Shown here piece by piece: positions 61,184 to 64,000 of a DNA stretch of 64,000 nt (positions are counted from its first letter, which is position 1; each line of letters opens with the position of its first letter). Location of the stretch: the NCBI GenBank assembly GCA_002050275.1, contig MWTB01000010.1, forward strand, positions 19,238 to 83,237, read 5' to 3'. The notes under the pieces were generated by a model, which saw only the letters and a list, made by a program, of their open reading frames with translations, was not told where the DNA came from and did not search any database. This DNA is from Anaerolineae bacterium UTCFX1. Its GTDB lineage: Bacteria; Chloroflexota; Anaerolineae; Anaerolineales; Villigracilaceae. Made by a program: the position numbers and the translations under genes.

Positions 61184-63423
61184 ACTAATTCCTCTTGAGA
61201 GAGTTGCGAGGTCGCGATCTCTCGATACGTTTCACAATTTTCCAAAAGTTCCTTATGTGTGCCTTTGCCGACGATGCGTCCTTCGTCCAGCACAATGATC
61301 TGTTCGGCGCTCTTGATGGTGGAGACGCGCTGAGTAACGATCAGCAAGGCGCTATCGGCGGCGTACATTTTAAAGGCGCGCCGCAAAGCCGCGTCGGTCT
61401 TAAAATCGAGCGCAGAAAAGCTGTCGTCGAGGATGTAGATCGGCGGCTTCTTGACCAATGCGCGGGCGATGGAGAGCCGCTGCTTTTGTCCGCCGGAAAC
61501 ATTCGCGCCGCCTTGCGAAATTTCCGCCGCGATTCCTTCCGGATTCGACTCTACAAATTCTTCAGCTTGCGCCGCTTCGATCGCCGCCTGAAGCGTTTGC
61601 AGGCTGGCGTTCTGATCGGCATAGCGCAAGTTGCTCTCGATGGTCCCGGAGAAGAGCGCGCTTTTTTGTGGAACATAGCCAATCTTCTCGCGCAGGTCAT
61701 GCTGGGTCACGTCGCGGATGTCTGTGCCATCCACCAAAATCGCGCCGCCGGTCACTTCGTGGAAACGCGGCAATAAATTAATGATCGTAGATTTTCCCGA
61801 ACCGGTCGAACCGATAAAAGCCGTCGTCTCACCGGGTTTGGCGGTGAAGGAAATGTTGTGCAACACATCCGCGTCTGCGCCGGGATAGCGGAAAAAGACA
61901 TTTCGGAATTCTACTTGCCCTTTGAACGAAGAAGAAAATGTCTTCGGTTCCTTCGGATCGTTAATTGAGATTTCGGTATCTAATACTTCGGCGATACGGT
62001 CGGCGGAAACCGAAGCGCGCGGCAGGATAAAGAACAGCATAGACATCATCAGGAAGGCAAACATGATCTGCATTCCGTATTGCATGAAGGCGATCATGTC
62101 GCCGACTTGAATATTGGCGTCGGCGACTTGTTTCGCGCCGAACCAGATCACGCCGACCATCAAAGCATTCATCACAAACATCATGACCGGCATCATGATC
62201 ACCATCAAGCGGTTAATGAATAAACTGACGGCAGTCAAATCTATGTTGGCTTTGTCGAAGCGTTTTTCTTCAAAACTCTGCATATTGAAAGCGCGGATAA
62301 CCATCATGCCCGAAAGATTCTCGCGCGAGACAAGGTTGAGGCGATCTACTAATTTTTGGATAATACGGAACTTGGGCAATGCGAACACCATCACAATAGC
62401 GATCAGACTGATCAGAATCATCACGCCCACAACGATCAACCAAGTCAGCGGCGAATCTTGCGCGGTCACTTTAATGATGCCGCCAATACCGATGAGCGGA
62501 GCGTAGAAAACCATGCGAATCATCATCATCGCAACCATCTGAATTTGGGTGATGTCGTTGGTAGTGCGCGTGATCAATGAAGCGGTGGAGAACTTCTCAA
62601 ATTCGGCGCTGGAAAAATGCTCCACTTTCCGAAAGGTAGAACGACGCAGGTCGCGCGCCAGCCCAGCCGCGATGCGCGCAGAAAAATAACCGACCGTGAT
62701 CGTGCATGCGGCGGAGAGCAAAGTGAGCAGCAACATCCAACCGCCGACGGTCATAACGTAGTTATTTTGCATTCTCGCCGTATCAACGCCTAACGCTTGA
62801 TATTCGGCTTTGACCGCGCCGACAGCAGCCTGCACAACCATGCTTTCGCCCAGCGCTTCAAATTTGGAATTGAACGATTCTTGAATCTGCGCGCGCTGCG
62901 CTGCGGGGAGGGTCGCCAGCATATCAAATAAATCTGTGTCGGGCGGCAATTTGCTAAGATCGAATCCGCCCATGGCTTCGCCGATCTGCGCGGCTTTTTC
63001 GGGATCGGCGATGGCTTGTTCAAGCCCTGCCGTCGTCAGCAGCGCTTTGCCAATGATAGGGCTGAGACGTTCCGTCTCCGCTTTATCAATCTTGTTGAGA
63101 ACGTAAATCGGTTCGCTTTCTACGACAGGATATTGTTTGACGTATTCGTCATACTGCGCGGACGCGCTATCCACGAGCGTATAATTTGCAAGAACAGCAT
63201 CCTTATCCGCATCGTTCATAAATAGAACCGCGCGGTTCATCGCGCTTTGGCGAATCGCCGCCGGAACCGCGCTTTCCACGCCGCCCTGCTGAATGCCGAC
63301 ATTGACGATACGCGAGAGATATTCCGGCAAAGCCAGGTCAAAATTCGCTTGCGCGAATAGCAACGCAATCGAAATCGCCAGCGCCCAACCATATGGTTTG
63401 ATGTATTTTCCTAATTTGTGCAT
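61180..63423 (-). CDS. heterodimeric ABC exporter subunit with a large extracellular insert
   Basis: The product is 747 residues, with AAGGA upstream of the ATG. About 160 extra residues are inserted between helices 1 and 2 (from ~45 to ~225), predicted outside the membrane. The NBD has Walker A AFIGSTGSGKSTIINLL, signature NVSGGQKQRLSIARALV, Walker B IYILDDSFSALD and LLIVTQRVSTI. Walker B ends in Asp-Asp instead of Asp-Glu and the switch His is Gln (TQR), so this site is the degenerate one of the pair, as in BmrCD-type exporters. Confidence 0.93.
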   Translation of the reverse strand: MHKLGKYIKPYGWALAISIALLFAQANFDLALPEYLSRIVNVGIQQGGVESAVPAAIRQSAMNRAVLFMNDADKDAVLANYTLVDSASAQYDEYVKQYPVVESEPIYVLNKIDKAETERLSPIIGKALLTTAGLEQAIADPEKAAQIGEAMGGFDLSKLPPDTDLFDMLATLPAAQRAQIQESFNSKFEALGESMVVQAAVGAVKAEYQALGVDTARMQNNYVMTVGGWMLLLTLLSAACTITVGYFSARIAAGLARDLRRSTFRKVEHFSSAEFEKFSTASLITRTTNDITQIQMVAMMMIRMVFYAPLIGIGGIIKVTAQDSPLTWLIVVGVMILISLIAIVMVFALPKFRIIQKLVDRLNLVSRENLSGMMVIRAFNMQSFEEKRFDKANIDLTAVSLFINRLMVIMMPVMMFVMNALMVGVIWFGAKQVADANIQVGDMIAFMQYGMQIMFAFLMMSMLFFILPRASVSADRIAEVLDTEISINDPKEPKTFSSSFKGQVEFRNVFFRYPGADADVLHNISFTAKPGETTAFIGSTGSGKSTIINLLPRFHEVTGGAILVDGTDIRDVTQHDLREKIGYVPQKSALFSGTIESNLRYADQNASLQTLQAAIEAAQAEEFVESNPEGIAAEISQGGANVSGGQKQRLSIARALVKKPPIYILDDSFSALDFKTDAALRRAFKMYAADSALLIVTQRVSTIKSAEQIIVLDEGRIVGKGTHKELLENCETYREIATSQLSQEELV

Positions 63424-63467
63424 AGTGAAATTATTCCTTGTGACTGAAAGATTGGCAGCGTAGAGAA

Positions 63468-63911
63468 CTAAAGAATTAAGCCTTCCATCGCTTTGATCAA
63501 GATCGTCAGCGCTTCGGAGATTTTCGCTTGTTCTTCCGCGCTCAGCCGCTTGGTCAGGTCGTTAATCCAGCGATAGCGCTCCTCGACTCCCTCTACGACA
63601 AATTTTTCCCCCGCTTTTGAAAGACGCAACAACTTAGCGCGACGATCGTTTGGATCTTCGATACGCTCAATATAACCAGCTTGAACCAGCTTTTCGGTCA
63701 ACTGACTAGCGGCAGCGGGGGTAATCTCAAATTTTTCAGCGATCTCAGACATGCCGAAAGAGCCGCGATGGCGCAGTTGCATCAGCACGCTAAATTGCGG
63801 CAGCGAAAGTCCGCTGGATCGAGCGAAGCGTATCCATCCGCGCATAGAACGGTGCATGGTCGCCTCCATCCATGCGCGCAGAGATGGGTCAATACGAGAA
63901 GAAGAGTTCAT
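63468..63911 (-). CDS. MarR-family transcriptional regulator
   Basis: The product is 147 residues. The winged helix is SLPQFSVLMQLRHRGSFGMSEIAEKFEITPAAASQLTEKLVQAGYIERIEDPNDRRAKLLRLSKAGE, with the recognition helix around TPAAASQLTEKL and the wing DPNDRRAK. It heads the operon of the two ABC exporter genes (44-base gap) and most likely represses it until a ligand binds. Two inverted TTAAGT/ACTT repeats lie at its promoter, which suggests autorepression. Confidence 0.93.
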   Translation of the reverse strand: MNSSSRIDPSLRAWMEATMHRSMRGWIRFARSSGLSLPQFSVLMQLRHRGSFGMSEIAEKFEITPAAASQLTEKLVQAGYIERIEDPNDRRAKLLRLSKAGEKFVVEGVEERYRWINDLTKRLSAEEQAKISEALTILIKAMEGLIL

Positions 63912-63913
63912 AG

Positions 63914-63972
63914 TTAAGTTTACTTTCTAATTAAGTTGACTTAACTATATAATTAAATTAATTTCTTGTCAA
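63914..63972 (-). promoter_or_regulatory. MarR operon promoter and two candidate operators
   Basis: -35 TTGACA (63967-63972), 17-bp spacer, -10 TATAGT (63944-63949). Palindrome TTAAGT-TG-ACTTAA at 63931-63944 touches the -10 and covers the start region. A weaker copy, TTAAGT-TT-ACTT, is at 63914-63925, 17 bp away. Confidence 0.75.
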
Positions 63973-64000
63973 GGGGAGAAAACGCTGAAATTTACTAGAA

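Overview
The window most resembles a chromosome segment from an uncultured Chloroflexota of the Anaerolineae type. This rests on family recognition only: Pro/Thr-rich lipoproteins and secreted proteins, a RecG-CoaD neighbourhood, several L,D-transpeptidases, glucosylglycerate-type solute genes, no outer-membrane genes and moderate GC. No rRNA, tRNA, CRISPR array, phage module or complete insertion sequence was seen.

Layout. 1-3.1 kb: the 3' part of a very long secreted Ig-like protein gene, cut by one in-frame TAA. 3.2-10.7 kb: ssb, a small conserved protein, panC, a beta-propeller lipoprotein, two PII-like cyclic-di-AMP receptor genes, a vsr-dcm pair and an (alpha/alpha)6 glycoside hydrolase. 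10.7-16.6 kb: a plus-strand run of MaoC hydratase, class A PBP, YwbE, lipoprotein and DegV. 16.7-22.1 kb: glutaryl-CoA dehydrogenase, recG, coaD, a decayed BrnT/BrnA module and a coiled-coil protein. 22.2-25.2 kb: corA, SMP-30 and acyltransferase, with an elaborate corA leader. 25.2-34.1 kb: a GT39-like membrane protein, three tandem L,D-transpeptidases, a secreted trypsin-like protease and an amidase. 34.2-39.0 kb: flavin reductase, AMMECR1, a TPR membrane protein, DUF971, an SH3b protein and a lipid kinase. 39.1-42.9 kb: a btuF-btuC-GNAT-btuD operon under a cobalamin riboswitch. 43-49.7 kb: two TrkA proteins, a KimA-like potassium permease and a large histidine kinase. 49.8-59.2 kb: nucleotidyltransferase, deoxynucleoside kinase, NhaA, a UspA-GpgS fusion, two GT4 glycosyltransferases and a GH13_18 phosphorylase. 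59.3-63.9 kb: a MarR-controlled heterodimeric ABC exporter.

Functional themes are ion and osmotic balance (CorA, TrkA, KimA-like, NhaA, c-di-AMP receptors, glucosylglycerate enzymes), cell-wall building and remodelling (PBP, three LDTs, amidase) and corrinoid uptake.

The most unusual signals are non-coding. (1) The corA leader has a 28-codon, Pro-Pro-containing leader ORF and four alternating CCTCC/GGAGG segments that can hide or expose the corA ribosome-binding site. (2) A family of 8-bp-period inverted arrays (TAGTC/GACTA type) occurs four times, once inside the variable arm of the cobalamin riboswitch. (3) Dispersed palindromes repeatedly supply or abut stop codons. (4) Several genes have a -10 box 6-8 nt before ATG, as expected for leaderless transcripts. 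All positions and motifs were read by hand; no database search was run.
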